Assembly (NCBI GenBank): GCA_024449915.1
Contig: JAMZAV010003203.1
Coordinates: 1 to 64,000, forward strand
Origin: Sweltsa coloradensis
Lineage: Eukaryota > Arthropoda > Insecta > Plecoptera > Chloroperlidae
DNA: 64,000 nucleotides
Direction of reading: 5' to 3'
Positions 1 to 11,335 of this stretch are shown in pieces; within the stretch, counting starts at the first letter, position 1, and each line of letters starts with the position of its first letter. A program made the position numbers and the translations under genes. The notes below the pieces were generated by a model that was given only the letters and a program-made list of their open reading frames with translations, searched no databases and was not told the origin of the DNA.

Positions 1-147
1 TACCTTTTAAGAAGTGAAGATCCACCCCCCTGTGAACAGTGTGGGGAGATTTAAACTGTTAAGCACATTTTAGTAGAATGTCCTCAACACATGGACGAGA
101 GGAATGATTTTAAACTAAAACCTAATTTAAAATTATTTTATCTGTGA
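1..147 (+). pseudogene. 3' end of I/Jockey-type LINE ORF2
   Basis: The plus strand reads through the C-terminal zinc-knuckle region that follows RNase H in I/Jockey-type non-LTR retrotransposons: DPPPCEQCGE, a stop, then TVKHILVECPQ, and a short tail. The C..C...H...C arrangement is visible. A stop lies between the two halves, so the copy is dead. The body of the element lies left of the window. The same C-terminal region is seen at 24522-24935 and, reversed, at 34655-35100. The family is assigned from remembered motif patterns, so the clade name is less sure than the LINE call. Confidence 0.75.
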
Positions 148-1748
148 GAATCGTATTGCCGCCCTTGCACCCTAGGCAAGACAGTCTGAGTGGTTTAAAA
201 TTCGTCTCCTCGAGAGGATATAGTTTGGTGTTGGCACAGATTTGGTTTTGAATCCCACGGCCAAGACGCACGTTTGATATTTGGTTTTATTAATGTATTA
301 TTTATAAAAAGCGAACACTGAACTGAGTCTGGTCCTAAGGATAACTTATTTTTATTCCTTTATAATATGTTTCACGTGTTTGATAGTTACATATTGTAGC
401 TTTAATTCGTGGCCTGAGTCAGACTGTGGTTTAAACTGTGAGTCATTTGACCTTCTATTTGCGTCAATCAATTTCTTGGACGCAGACAAAAAATAGTTAC
501 AAACATTTGTTAGCCACTGCAACGTTGGACAAATCGCATCACCAACGAAATTTTCGTTTTTGAATGATTTGTAATTTTTCTGCCCCAGTCCCCGTCACCA
601 CATTCGGGAACATATGGTGGGACATAAGTGGGACAATTTTTATCTTCTTTACCCCGAGAACGTATTTAAATTGTTGAAATGTATTTGATAACTTCCATCA
701 TTCTTTCTTCATTCCGTTTCTTGTCTGGGTCCATTGCGAAGTTATCTAAAAAAAAATTATATCCGCCGTATATCTTTCAATCTATTTTTCAAGTTGGATT
801 TTGTCATTTTTCACTCGCATATTACGTGTATCAGTTTTTTTATCTTCTCAAGCTCCATGCACGCATGGAGAAGCCGGGGGGGTTCATTATCGAGTAGTTG
901 ATGGAAGTCAGGTGATAGGTCTGCGTCGTAACATTAATATTAGTGTCCGAGTCTGAGTTTAAAGTTTTTAGTTGGGTAATGCAGCGACGATGGATCTGTT
1001 GTCCAATCGCCGTCTTGTGCGTCGTCAGTCCAATATGGCTCGTCCATAAATCAAAAGATGACGTACCTACTTAGTGTCCGTTATCGTCGTCGTCGTCTTC
1101 GGGTAGTACAGGTGATACCGACAGCGGTCCTCCATCCGCCGTCAGTGTATCTTGAATGAGATGTACTGTATTTGGTGAGAGTGCAATATCTGGATCCTCC
1201 ATCCCCAGGTCTCCACCGCCTCTGCCGTTTCGCCGCCGTATAGGTGTGAACGAGGGTAGGGGAGAATACAACCTACACAACAGAAAATATATTTAATAAC
1301 TCAATGCTTTTCAATTAACGAAACTGCGAAGCCGCAGGTTCCCGACTCCTGCTCTAGTATCTATGTTCAACAAAAAGAAGCAGGTTAAAGCCGATTTAAA
1401 AAAATGCCAAAACGCCAATTTTTGAAAATTTTCTGGACAGTCAGACGTTGCCGACGCTCTTCAAACCTCTAGGATTGCTGGCCTGGTCTTTGGTGGCTTC
1501 CTCAATGTTTTACTGCCATCTGGGGGTGACGGTGAGAAGTGCCAGTACCCTTTCTCCGCCTTCCCGTAATTCCTCATCAGGCATATCTGGTTGGTGGTGG
1601 TGAAAGCCATAGAGGAATTTATAATGAATATGCTTCCGCTCCGCTATAGTCTTCTTCTTTCTCGTTCTTATTCTTCGCTCTTTGTTCGTTCGTCGTTCTT
1701 ATTTAAATCGTAAATACCTTGCAACCGATGACTGCTTAATGATATATA
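148..1748. other. Unassigned AT-rich sequence
   Basis: I see no supportable gene. Short open frames exist (for example on the minus strand at 1071-1280, next to a GTC-rich tract) but lack domain signals or splice context. The left part may be the 3' untranslated region of the LINE that ends at 147. Confidence 0.5.
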
Positions 1749-1878
1749 GCCAGCGGTTTAGCCGAGCTCGTTTAACCGGTTCCCACTCGAACACCGAAGT
1801 TAAGCAGAATCGGGCGTGGTCATCCTCATAGGTAGAGTGGGTGACCGCTCTACCCTGAAACTCACGTATACCGCTGGT
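1749..1878 (+). rRNA. 5S rRNA-derived SINE head
   Basis: The segment begins GCCAGCGGT and ends ACCGCTGGT, which pair as the 5S closing helix. Between them lie the internal pol III control elements: GAAGTTAAGCAG (box A-like), CGGGCGTGGTCA and GTGGGTGACCGC (box C-like), in 5S order. At about 130 nt it is slightly longer than a normal 120-nt 5S RNA. It runs straight into a SINE body with no terminator, so it is a 5S-derived promoter head and not a stand-alone 5S gene. 5S-headed SINEs (the SINE3 type) are known in animals. Confidence 0.75.
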
Positions 1879-2168
1879 TAGAGCAGATGGAGGGTTCGAA
1901 AGCTAGTGTAAGGGCTTAGTTCTCCTTTACGTCTGCTCGGCAGTCCGGTAAGTGGAGGAACCTATATACGACTGTCAAATTTACACCGTCCTGTCGGATG
2001 GGACGTTAAGCCGTTGGTCCCCTTGGTACTTTTCGAAAGGAGTAGGCTACGTGCCGGTACCGGGTTTCCCCTCCTCCCTTCTGTTCATACTTCATCCTCA
2101 TCTATCACCACTCATCGTCTCGATTAGCCAAAGTGCATAAATATGAGACGTTAAGCAATAATCAATCA
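1749..2168 (+). mobile_element. 5S-headed SINE, apparently full length
   Basis: Three parts are visible: the 5S-like head (1749-1878), a central body containing GGATGGGACGTTAAGCCG and a pyrimidine-rich stretch, and a 3' tail. The tail starts CGTCTCGATTAGCCAAAGTG, closes with GAGACG, and ends in CAAT-type repeats. The CGTCTC/GAGACG pair forms a stem. The same tail ends the unrelated SINE family seen at 2723, 36377 and 45380, so both were probably copied by the same LINE. I see no clear target duplication. The element is non-coding. Confidence 0.75.
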
Positions 2169-2722
2169 GCTTAATGATACGACCCCTGATTACGCCCTTC
2201 AACACTTTGCCAGGACAGTGCCCAACAGCTTCGTTTTCAGTCAATGTCAGCAGTTGCAACAAGTTGGAAGGACAACCCGGCCCCTTGTGTTCGGGTTATG
2301 AAGGACAACCGGTTGGCCGTAGAAACTTGTTTCCCGCCATTGAATTTTGCAACAAGATGCATATAGGTTTCCGGCCACATTGTTGGTGTTATTGTTTATC
2401 AGGCTCTCCGCCTGCACTACCAAGGCACTCATGATGGTATTTCAAACAATTAAAAAATCACATTTGACATGTCATAGGCTGTTGCATATTCCACTAAATA
2501 AGCAAGAGAAAAAATTAAACACCTACAAAATATATATACTATGGCACATTCGCATGACACGATAAAAAACAAATTATTGAGATATTAGCAAATTTAAAAC
2601 TTTCACTAAACACACTATATTTGTTAGTCTTCCGCATCACTTATATCACTGTACCTAGGGCTAAAAGTACTGCTCTCCCATCAAGTATGCCTCCTCAAAC
2701 TTCGCCAACGTCCGCGGTCTGT
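2169..2722. other. No recognisable gene
   Basis: This is spacer between two SINEs. Two overlapping short open frames on opposite strands (2174-2434) have no family signal. Nothing else can be supported. Confidence 0.4.
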
Positions 2723-3070
2723 GGGCCATCAAATTCCAACTCGCAACCTTCTCGTGGTTTGGTCCGTGATTAGGGGAGTTTTTCCCCCTGAAACTTTTGG
2801 CGAGCTCTGGGTCGTCGTCGGGGAATTTTCCCCCTTTCCCCTTTGGGACTACCTCCCCGACGGCGACGACAAAGACAACACGGACGGATGGTGACACAGA
2901 CGTAGACGACCACGACGTGGGGAACCCCTGCCCTCCCCATACGCTTGTGGCTGGTTCTGACCAGCACAGGCCTGTCTACCCCTTGTTCCCCCGCGTCATC
3001 CCTTACGTCCCTCCCTTCGTCTCGATAAGCCAAAGTTGCAGAAATATGAGACGTTAAGCAATATCCAATT
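2723..3070 (+). mobile_element. CG-rich SINE, family copy A
   Basis: This is a complete copy of the commonest SINE in the window, about 345 bp. It starts GGGCCATCAAATTCCAACTC, has a GTCGTCGGGG...CGGCGACGAC inverted pair in the middle, then GGTTCTGACCAGCACAGGCC, and ends with the hairpin tail and CAAT repeats. Other copies lie at 36377, 43693, 45380 and 63584, with partial ones at 15290, 21515, 24271, 26060, 33440 and 49093. No tRNA or 5S head is evident; TGGCGAGCTCTGG and GGTTCTGACC loosely resemble pol III A and B boxes but are too far apart. Open frames inside it are chance. Confidence 0.85.
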
Positions 3071-3229
3071 AAAAAACTCGCGGTCTGTGTCTGTGTATCG
3101 GAGGCATGCCTGTGCCGGATGCAATACACATTTTTGCTCCCAGTTTTTACTGACTGTTTTTGCCACTTTTACTTTCTAGTTTCCCTCCATAGGTCCATCT
3201 ATGTCTGCAATTTCTTCTATTTCTCTAGG

Positions 3230-3830
3230 CGTAAGTTTTTTATTGATGCCCCTCCAGGTTCTTTTTTAAAGCCGACTACCATATTAGAAAAAATTTCATT
3301 ACCTTTTCTATTGAGGTGTAGTCCATCCCTTTACAGACAGTCCTTCCAAATTCATTGGTTTACATCTAAAAAGGGTTCCTCCAAATTTCCCTTAACTACA
3401 TATTCTATATACCATTATTTAATCCATTTACATAACTTACTTGCATGTCCAATCTAGGGGATAATCCCTGTCATAACTTTTGTTGCACAGGGGAAAATAT
3501 TTTTTTGAGTGTCATCATCATTCCATGTATCAGACAGTTTATTTCCATTTTTCCCCCCATCCCCTTAATTATTGGTTCCCACATGTACTAAAACAAGCTT
3601 TATTCTTTTTTGGGTCTCCTGATGAGCAAGGATTTGTAAGTTGGTCCGATCGTATACCAGGGTAGCAATTTCCCTGCCATTCATGTCCAGCACTTCGCAG
3701 CTCCTTGGTTAGATTGAAAACTATCGAATGCCAATTATCGTTACACCTTTTAAAGTTTTTTTCCTCCTTAGGCATACTTCGTTTATTGGTTTTATCGTTG
3801 TTCTGATGATCATCTGATGTCATTGTTGGT
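3230..3830 (-). pseudogene. LINE ORF1 SGNH/esterase-like remnant
   Basis: Reading the minus strand in changing frames gives pieces typical of the esterase-like ORF1 of CR1/L2-type LINEs: a CYPG region, WHSIVFNLTKEL, and near the end RDGLHLNRKGNEIF, which carries the conserved D..H active-site block. Several frameshifts and stops separate the pieces, so it is not functional. A related, cleaner domain lies at 53617-53910. It sits 3' of the APE piece at 3970-5145 on the same strand, the reverse of normal LINE order, so the two are probably from separate insertions. Confidence 0.6.
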
Positions 3831-3969
3831 TCAACTTCTTAAGTTTTAAATCCTACTAACTAACTAAGATAATATGTTTTCATTCTTATAGGCTAGTTTC
3901 TTAAACCTTCCCCTCAACCCCCCGGATAGTCCTCTAACAATCAAAATGTAAAGTGTTTTCCCAGAATCA

Positions 3970-5145
3970 CCATCAAACCACCAACAAAATCACCAAACAA
4001 AAAAAATCAGTCCAGTTATTCCATGCAAAATTAATGTCATCCGTATCATAATGCAATAGGAGCCTATCCACAAGAAGTTCAGAAAGTAAATTCCAGTCAG
4101 CTGTTTGGTAATTGTATACCTCCGTTTTCAGCTGTTTGTTTGGAGACTTGACACTAATTGTAGCTGTGATTGCATAATGATCACTAACACCTTCCACAAC
4201 AGTAATATTCTCTAAAAGTTCGGTATTGCTGCACAGTAGAGATCAAGAGTTGGGAAATAGTCGTTGCTGTTATTCTGGTTGGTTCATTAATCAGTTGGAG
4301 AGGAGTAGGTATAAAAGCAGGACACGAATTCCTCAGCTATCACATTGTGTGCACAAGGAATGTTACACCATGTTACATCAAGATTAAAGTCTCCACACAA
4401 AATAATATCTGTATAAATTTGACTTACATCTTGCTATACTGTTTAGTGAGTTCAGTAATGCTTTATCACAATCATCAGATGAATTTGGAGAACGGTAAAC
4501 AGAACCAATTAGAAATGTCTTATCATTTTTTGATATTTTTACCCAAATGCCCTCAGCATCTTCAGTTCAAGACTAGACACGCGAATAGGGTGCAATTCCG
4601 GCTTTATGGCTACTAGACGCCACCCCCCGTCCGATTCTGTCTGTTTTTTCAAAAAAATCACATAGTTGGTGTCTGGGAAAAGTTCATTGTCATGTATTCT
4701 TGAATGAGCCATGTTTCACCAAAAGCACACAATATCTGCATTTTGAGAGTGGATAAAGAGAAGTGTATCTGGCAGTTTTTTACCGTTCTTTAGGCTTCTC
4801 GCATTAAATTGCAGCATCTTTAGACCTGATTCAGCTCTATGTGAATCCAAATCTTGTTCTTGAATATCATCGCTTGTCGAACAAGAAGTGCCAGAATCGT
4901 TAAAGAAAGACTTGGTAAAATTTAAGCAGTACACACTCCCAACAAGTCCAAACACGATGAGCGGCTATCATTTTCTTGTAATCCAGTGGCTTCATCTTAA
5001 CACAAGTACGGTGATACTGTTTGTTACATGTTCCACACTCGAGGAATAATTTGTCTGATTCGTCCAACAGTATTACACGAAGAGCATATGCTATGACCAC
5101 CAATTGCAACCGGCCTGGATTCAACTGCACGTCACCAGATAAGCT
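3970..5145 (-). pseudogene. LINE with 2A-like, PHD and APE domains
   Basis: The minus strand shows, in order: LSGDVQLNPGR (5100-5140), which is the 2A-like ribosome-skipping consensus D.(E/Q).NPGP with the last proline replaced by arginine; a PHD-like finger with CGTCNKQYHRTC and WTCWEC (about 4960-5070); and an apurinic endonuclease domain. The endonuclease blocks are LKMLQFNARSLKN, GETWL, GSVYRSPNSSDD, GDFNLD and VSDHYAI (4830 down to about 4150). It would nick target DNA to prime reverse transcription. Several frameshifts and stops break it, and no reverse transcriptase follows. The layout matches CR1-like elements of marine invertebrates known to carry 2A motifs. Confidence 0.8.
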
Positions 5146-5859
5146 ATCATGTACATAGCAAAACTAAAAGCAGAACATGGCCATGCCAGAGCAGGAACAC
5201 GCAACCCTCTTCTCCGTCTACTTCTTCCAGCCGAAGACAGATGTCTACATACCTTTGGCACTTTATTCACAGCGTTTAAGAAGATATGTGACAATGATTA
5301 ATTGTCAATACATTACTCCAGATTTGGTAGTGCTCTACATATACAATGTATTCTTCCTAGTTTGATTTACTTGATCTTGATCAACCTCTGTAGTCACTCG
5401 ATTGAACTCAGTGGGTCAATATATTCTGTGTGCTATAATCTGCTATCTACCTGTGAGTGAGGTGAAATTCGCAGTGTTACAGTTGGTTTGCCAATGACAG
5501 TAGAATGAGTATCAATAGTAGTAGAATCATTATAACGTTTTTAATTATAAGGAAGTGTGGTGAAGTGTTTTTTTAAAGTTGAATCGAATATTGAATTTTT
5601 TTCTTCACGAATATGCGGAATTCCGAATAACACAACAAAGAGTTGTTTTAAATCCCCGACTATGGAGAATAGGCTAATGGTAGCCTAGGCCTAATAACAA
5701 AATTGGATTCCACTTTTGGGCCCTAGAAGCTACCGCGCTGCTAGGCCTAATCGTCATGTTCATGATTGTGTTATGTTGGTTTTCACGTAAGGCAAGACCT
5801 AGGCCTGGATCCATGTTAGTAAAAGTACTACTTAGCCTTAGGCCTACACTATTTATTTA
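5146..5859. other. No gene; repeat fragment at 5378-5495
   Basis: The stretch 5378-5495 (ATCAACCTCTG...GTGTTACAG) matches 33838-33965, a part of the CCGCCCCGC-core repeat family. GGCCTA-rich words follow. No coding feature is supported. Confidence 0.45.
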
Positions 5860-5860
5860 A

Positions 5861-5906
<46 letters not shown>
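5860..5906. repeat. (ATT)n microsatellite
   Basis: About 15 perfect TTA/ATT units are visible, followed by degenerate ones. Similar tracts occur near 9050, 18490 and 29440. Confidence 0.95.
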
Positions 5907-6258
5907 GTTAATATTATTATTATTAACCTATATAATATTATATAAATAATAAAAATTACAAAATTAAAATAATGCTTTCTAAGGTTTTGTGGTCATTTTT
6001 TGTCTTTGAACGAAAATTCCCTCAAAATTACCGCCTGGGGGAATATTCCCCGAAAATAAATTCCCGGAATTTACCCATCACTAGTCAGTAACTTTTCCTG
6101 ATCATCACTGCCAATGTGCACAGTATGCGTTCATTTCCGTAAGGAAGGTCTGGAGTCGCTGCTGGACGGCCGGAGGGTTTTTTCGGGTTCGTTTGACTTT
6201 ACTGCCTTCTCCAATGATCAGCAGGATATTCCTGAAATCAGAAGTTATTTACAATAAT

Positions 6259-6580
6259 TATAATTGAAATAAACTCCATCCAATCCAGAAATTACAAAAG
6301 TCCATCCCAGCCGGGAATCGAACCACTGATCTCCCAATTGCCGGCCTAGTTTATGTTTTTTGGGTTGTAGACGGTAGGCCTATGTTGAATGTAGTTTGAA
6401 GATGGTTTTATGTAATAGTGGATTATTCTTTGGTTTCAACTAAGAAATAGAACTATAATTTATAGTACATACTGTGATTAATGTGTAGATCACCCAACCG
6501 GCAATTAAGAGATCTGAGGTTCGATTCCCGTCTGGGATGGACTTTTTTATTTCTGGATTGATTTCCATTAAATCAATTAC
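6259..6580. repeat. Foldback element with tRNA-like B-box arms
   Basis: Two inverted arms of about 90 bp (6259-6349 minus, 6495-6580 plus) flank about 145 bp. Each arm reads CCGGCAATT...GATC..., then GGTTCGATTCCCG, CTGGGATGGACTTTT and TTTCTGGATTGATTT. GGTTCGATTCC is a perfect tRNA B-box, but no cloverleaf can be drawn in either arm. The arrangement fits a MITE-like palindrome or two opposed tRNA-derived repeat copies. Confidence 0.6.
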
Positions 6581-6599
6581 ATCTACAGATTAAGTGTTT

Positions 6600-8400
6600 T
6601 CCTACTAATGAAATAGAGAAATTAACAGTATGCCATCGTTAAATTTAATACTATACTATTACTATTAGTATTCCATAATAATATGATCACATGTTAATTA
6701 CACACTGTAGTAGTTAGTAGCCTACACACTGTATAAAAAATATAAAATAAATAGGTAGCCTAAGGGAAAATTTGTCTGAGCCTTAGTTGTACAAATATTC
6801 ATAAGTTTAATTACATCTTCACTTGGGATATAGGCCTATGAAGGTGTGCGTATAAGCTGCAGAACTTTGTGCGATAGAGCAACACCTAACTGACATTTTA
6901 AGGTTCAGCGGTACTATAATTGCAGAATCAGGGAATAGAACCGATATTATTTTTTATTTTTATTTAGGTTGGGTTTTTGGTTTGTTGAATTATTTTAGAT
7001 TGGTTTTTGGTAACCATCTTATTTCCCTGTTATGGCAAAATAAAATACATAATAGAGATACTAAAAACAAACACGCATTTTCAGCAACATTTAAAAAAAA
7101 AAAAAATTATCTGTTCCCCAAAGAAATAATTGTGTTTAGTAGTTTCATACAAACTATTAATTTTGTACGGTAAACTGTCTAGTATCTACATACATATGCA
7201 TGAACTCCAGGATCGATGCCACTTCTTTTGGATAATGGATGTTGAAGATAAAATACATTGCCATCATTCATAGGATGCTTTCTTTAAGGGCATCGACTCC
7301 TCCAAAAAGACTCACTTGTCCACAACGACAAATGGCCTGGTTGCCCACCTGTGAAGATTATCATATCTTATTAGTACGGATATGTGTATGGAATTTTAAT
7401 GTCATTTAATAACATTTAATAGCATCTAGGCCTAAATAAAATAAATTCCTATTAGAGTCTACCCACTCAGCCATATATAAGTACCGGTAACTGATTTCAG
7501 TGGGGGACTTCAAACCAAAGCGACCAAGCCAACCCTGTAGGCCCCAACGCAATCAACGACTACGAGTGAGCGATAACAACCAAGGATCAATATTTATAAT
7601 ATGAAAGAAACCAAGCAATGGTATAGACAGTGCAAACACCTCTCCCCTCTACCCCTATTTTATACCTGATGTTCAAAGATTTTATTAAAAGGTTTCCGGT
7701 CATTTTTATGTTAAAATATAGTGTCATAAAATAAAATAATTTAAATTCGAACCAACTTAATTGCAATGAAAAATTATTTAAACGAAGTTTCAATACTATG
7801 TTAGCCTAAAATTAAACAAAATAGGAATAGAAAAACCTAGTTAAGTTGAAAAAATAGCATTACAGTCTACATTGCCAACACCAGATCCTGGTATTTAAAA
7901 TCCAATTTGTTGAGCACTCCAGAGGGGAGTGGGGGGTCCAACTTGAAATTGTATGTAATCTTATCAAAGTTTGTAGCAGCAGCCAATACGTATGTAGAGC
8001 CTATGAATATAAGAGCTAAACTAAAAAAAAATTGGTCATTACATCTAGCAGCTAATTATTGCAAATTTCATGCAGAAATTATTACATTGTGAGTCAGTAA
8101 CAAATTTCAGAAATCGAATGTACCAGTACTAAGCATGCTCTTGGATAGTAAATGTATGAACACAAGAAATATATGAAAAAGGGATCGAATAAACAACATC
8201 TGAAATTATTACTCAAATTTGCAATGGACTAGTTTAATAGGCCCTAATAAGTAGAATGACTTAATACACATTTTAAAGATTCATAACATCAACTTCACAA
8301 TCACTATGCATCTCTGAACGGTTCCTCTAAAAGAAACAACTTTGGCCTACTTTAAAATGTTATTATTTAGTGGGGGTGATGGGGTCGTGACTGTACTTAT
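6600..8400. other. No recognisable gene
   Basis: This is AT-rich sequence with scattered GGCCTA words. Short open frames (6982-7173, 7587-7793, 7907-8092) are AT-driven and carry no domain signal. Confidence 0.45.
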
Positions 8401-9046
8401 GATATTCACCATTGGCTGAAACCAAAGAATGCACTCTCTAAATTTGCATATCATGTCACCAAATCAGGCATGTATGACGAACAGTGTTGAGGAAAAAAGT
8501 TTTAAAAAAAACTCCGAAGGTGCACCGGCACCCTTAAAAACATGTATGCTAAAAAAATATAAAATAATCTCCTAGTAACGTACCTCATATTCTTTGAAAA
8601 TCAAAATCTTCTCTTTTTTTCAAAAAGTAGACCATCGTTTTGAACACCCCGGGGAGTTGCTCATCGTTGGTAAGTTTGATGGGGCGATGATTTGGTCCTT
8701 TCGGAATGAAAGGCCCCATTTTTTGAAGTGCTTGTTTTTTATTAAAATTTTTTGTGAAATTTGGGCCTTCAAAAAAAAAACAAGATTTTTAAAAATTTTT
8801 CCCTCAATGCTGGTTTTTTTTGGGCTCGTTCCTCAAAGTCAAACCCCCATCAAAAAAACGTGATTTTAAATTTCTCCGAAACAAGTTTTTATGTACAAGT
8901 TAGATTAATTTTTTTTTGACAATTCACTACAAGTTAAGAACTTGTATGGGCAAGTCAAAACTGTAATTTTAGGAGGCCTATCCCCCTCCAAAAAAAAAAA
9001 TTTAATGTAAGCCTACATTTTTGTATGAAACAGTAGATACTTTTTA

Positions 9047-9080
<34 letters not shown>

Positions 9081-9379
9081 TTTATTAAAATTATTTTTTA
9101 TTTTTATTATATTATTTTTATTATTAATTATTATTTTATATTAATTTTTATTTTTTTGGGATGTTTTTCATCAAACCGGTTTAAAAACCGGAGCTAACTG
9201 TTGTACGGATTTACGTCAAGACTTCCAGGTCCTTTTACAACATTATTACTTTTGTCTTAACTCAACTAAAAATAAGTCTTTTATAAATGTAATATTGTTT
9301 TTAGATGATGTTTTCTTTTTGCTGTGTACGGTCGTGGCCAATTTCTCGTCGCCATCCTAGCATTTGCTTTGATAGGGAA

Positions 9380-11335
9380 AAACCAAAAAAACCATGGCAG
9401 GGGGGGAAGCTTCTGGGAATCTGAAGTATCTTTCTTAGTTAAAAATTTACGAACTTTTTACAGGTTTTTGAGTTTTAGCCTTTTGAGTCTCGATGTAACT
9501 TTGGGTTTTGAAGATCTAGTTGTTTAATGTTTATGTAGCTTCTTGGGTATGATCCTGGCGATATAATGAATGGGTTTTGTATTTCCCTTTTTCTTTTTCC
9601 CAATCTTCTTGATTCAATTGCAAGTTCACTATATTTAATTTTTTTTTTTCCCGGGGTCTCGATTTAGGGCACTTTGGGAAGCAAGTCGAAAAGGGTTTTT
9701 TCTTGTTTTCTTGTAAATTATTATTAAATCGGTCTTTTGGGATGTATCGTTTGTCTGTTATAACGTGCGGTCGTAATATAATTTGAAAATCTTTACAAAA
9801 TCTAGTACTTTCTCTGTTTGTATTGTGTAAGGTTGTTGTGTCAATGATTGTATTTGTTGCTATTTTTTTATAAATAATGTTGTATTGGTTATGTCTGTAG
9901 AGGTAATCTGTTTGACATAGTGATTGCCCCCGGATATGATGTTTTTCGATTGTTTCACCTTTGACTAATTTTCTACTTTGTGTTACTGTCGCTCTTGTTT
10001 TTTATGTATTTTTATAATGTTTTGTCGCAACATCGTTTGAATACCACATAAACCCCTTTTGTTTCTCCAAAAAGTTCCCCGTTGTTTAACCACCTATTTT
10101 GGGTTTTAAAATCTACGTGACCTTTTTTAGTTCATATAATGTCTCTTGTGTAGGGTCTTTTTTTGAGAGACGAAATCTTTGAAGCGTCAGTTATAGTTTT
10201 CCCCCTAGATTGACATTTTTTTTTTGCTAGATTGGGGAGTTAAATTTGTCAGCTAGCACCCCAGCCTATGCAGTGTGGGTTGGTTGCTCTTTTAAAAAAT
10301 TTTTTTCTTAAAAAAGTTATTTTTTTATAATATAATTGTTCAGATCAATTTGGGGCCCCCTCCTCCTTTTCTCTTGGGAAATGTCAATCTCTATTGCTGA
10401 TTTTTGGATGATGTATTCTGTGTTTAATAAGTGAGTACGAGTTAATATTTCCAAAGCGTGGGGTGTTGTCTGGTCCCTTTAAAAATCCGAAAGAATATGT
10501 CAGTATGGTAAAAAGCATATGTATTTATTGCTGTATCTTGTTTTTAAACCCTTTAGTTGCGTCTTTTGGGGTAGACTTTAGTCGTTTTTTGTATGCAAAT
10601 TTTTCTTCAAACTTTATGTTCAAATTTTGGAGCTTGTGAGAATCCAAATATTTGTAACATCGTTACGTCCTTTTCCAAACCCATTTCCATCATCAGCTGG
10701 AAATCTTCTGCTTGGTAACCTTACCCTTTTTATAGTAGCGTCCATTTTTCTACTCCAAACTCCATGCAGATATCTTTACTAAATCTAATGTTTTTATTGA
10801 CTAGACTGTTTTTGAGCAAAAATTTTATGCATAAAAATTTTGGGCACCCTGTGAATAGGGGGGAAATGTGTGACATACCAATTATTGTCCTTAATTTTTT
10901 AAATCCCTATGCGATTTGTTAAGCTAGTGACAGGGTTTAAAAACAGACCCAAAACCATAAAGCATTTAAAGATCACCTTGGAAAATGCCACGTTTTAATT
11001 TTTTTTGGGTCTTATTTTTCTGCTGGGTTTTTTATATTTAGTTTTGTGTTGTTCTCCCATGTCTCCATTACTGTCTCAAAAATTTTCAATTAGGGGTTGA
11101 TTTTATATTTTGTAAAATCGAATAAGCCTGGTGTGGTTTGAGTCAAAGGCTTTCTTGTAGTCAATGTTTCGTGAATATTTTTCTTATTGTGTCCCGATTC
11201 ATTACAGAGATTCAATAAAAAGTTGTTCTTTACACCCCTGTGAGTTCTTACAGATCCTTTTTTCCTGGGCCTGATATTGTGTTCTTCGCAATGTTTATAT
11301 CTTATTTGTTATTAGTAGGAAACCCAAACGTTTCC
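9380..11335 (-). pseudogene. R4/Hero-like LINE: RT core to C-terminal nuclease
   Basis: In shifting minus frames the protein can be followed: KHCEEHNIRP then G.VR..RG.K (11310 down), DYKKAFDS, a GIFQGD-like RT block near 10960, KIQAINTYAF and TYSFGFLKG (about 10500), RWLNNGELFGETKG (near 10090), then a degraded cysteine/histidine and restriction-like endonuclease region and the KYSEL...GKRK tail near 9600. The order matches LINEs with a restriction-like endonuclease (R4/Dong/Hero types). It would reverse-transcribe its RNA at a nicked target. Its 5' end joins the fragment ending at 16815 almost residue for residue. Most frameshifts probably come from consensus error. Confidence 0.65.

Noticed and set aside
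1071..1280. Minus-strand 69-codon frame with an Asp run
   Set aside because: The Asp run comes from a GTC triplet tract, with no domain or splice support.
1749..1878. A functional 5S rRNA gene
   Set aside because: It is about 10 nt too long, has no terminator T-run at the end, and continues into a SINE body with the shared tail.
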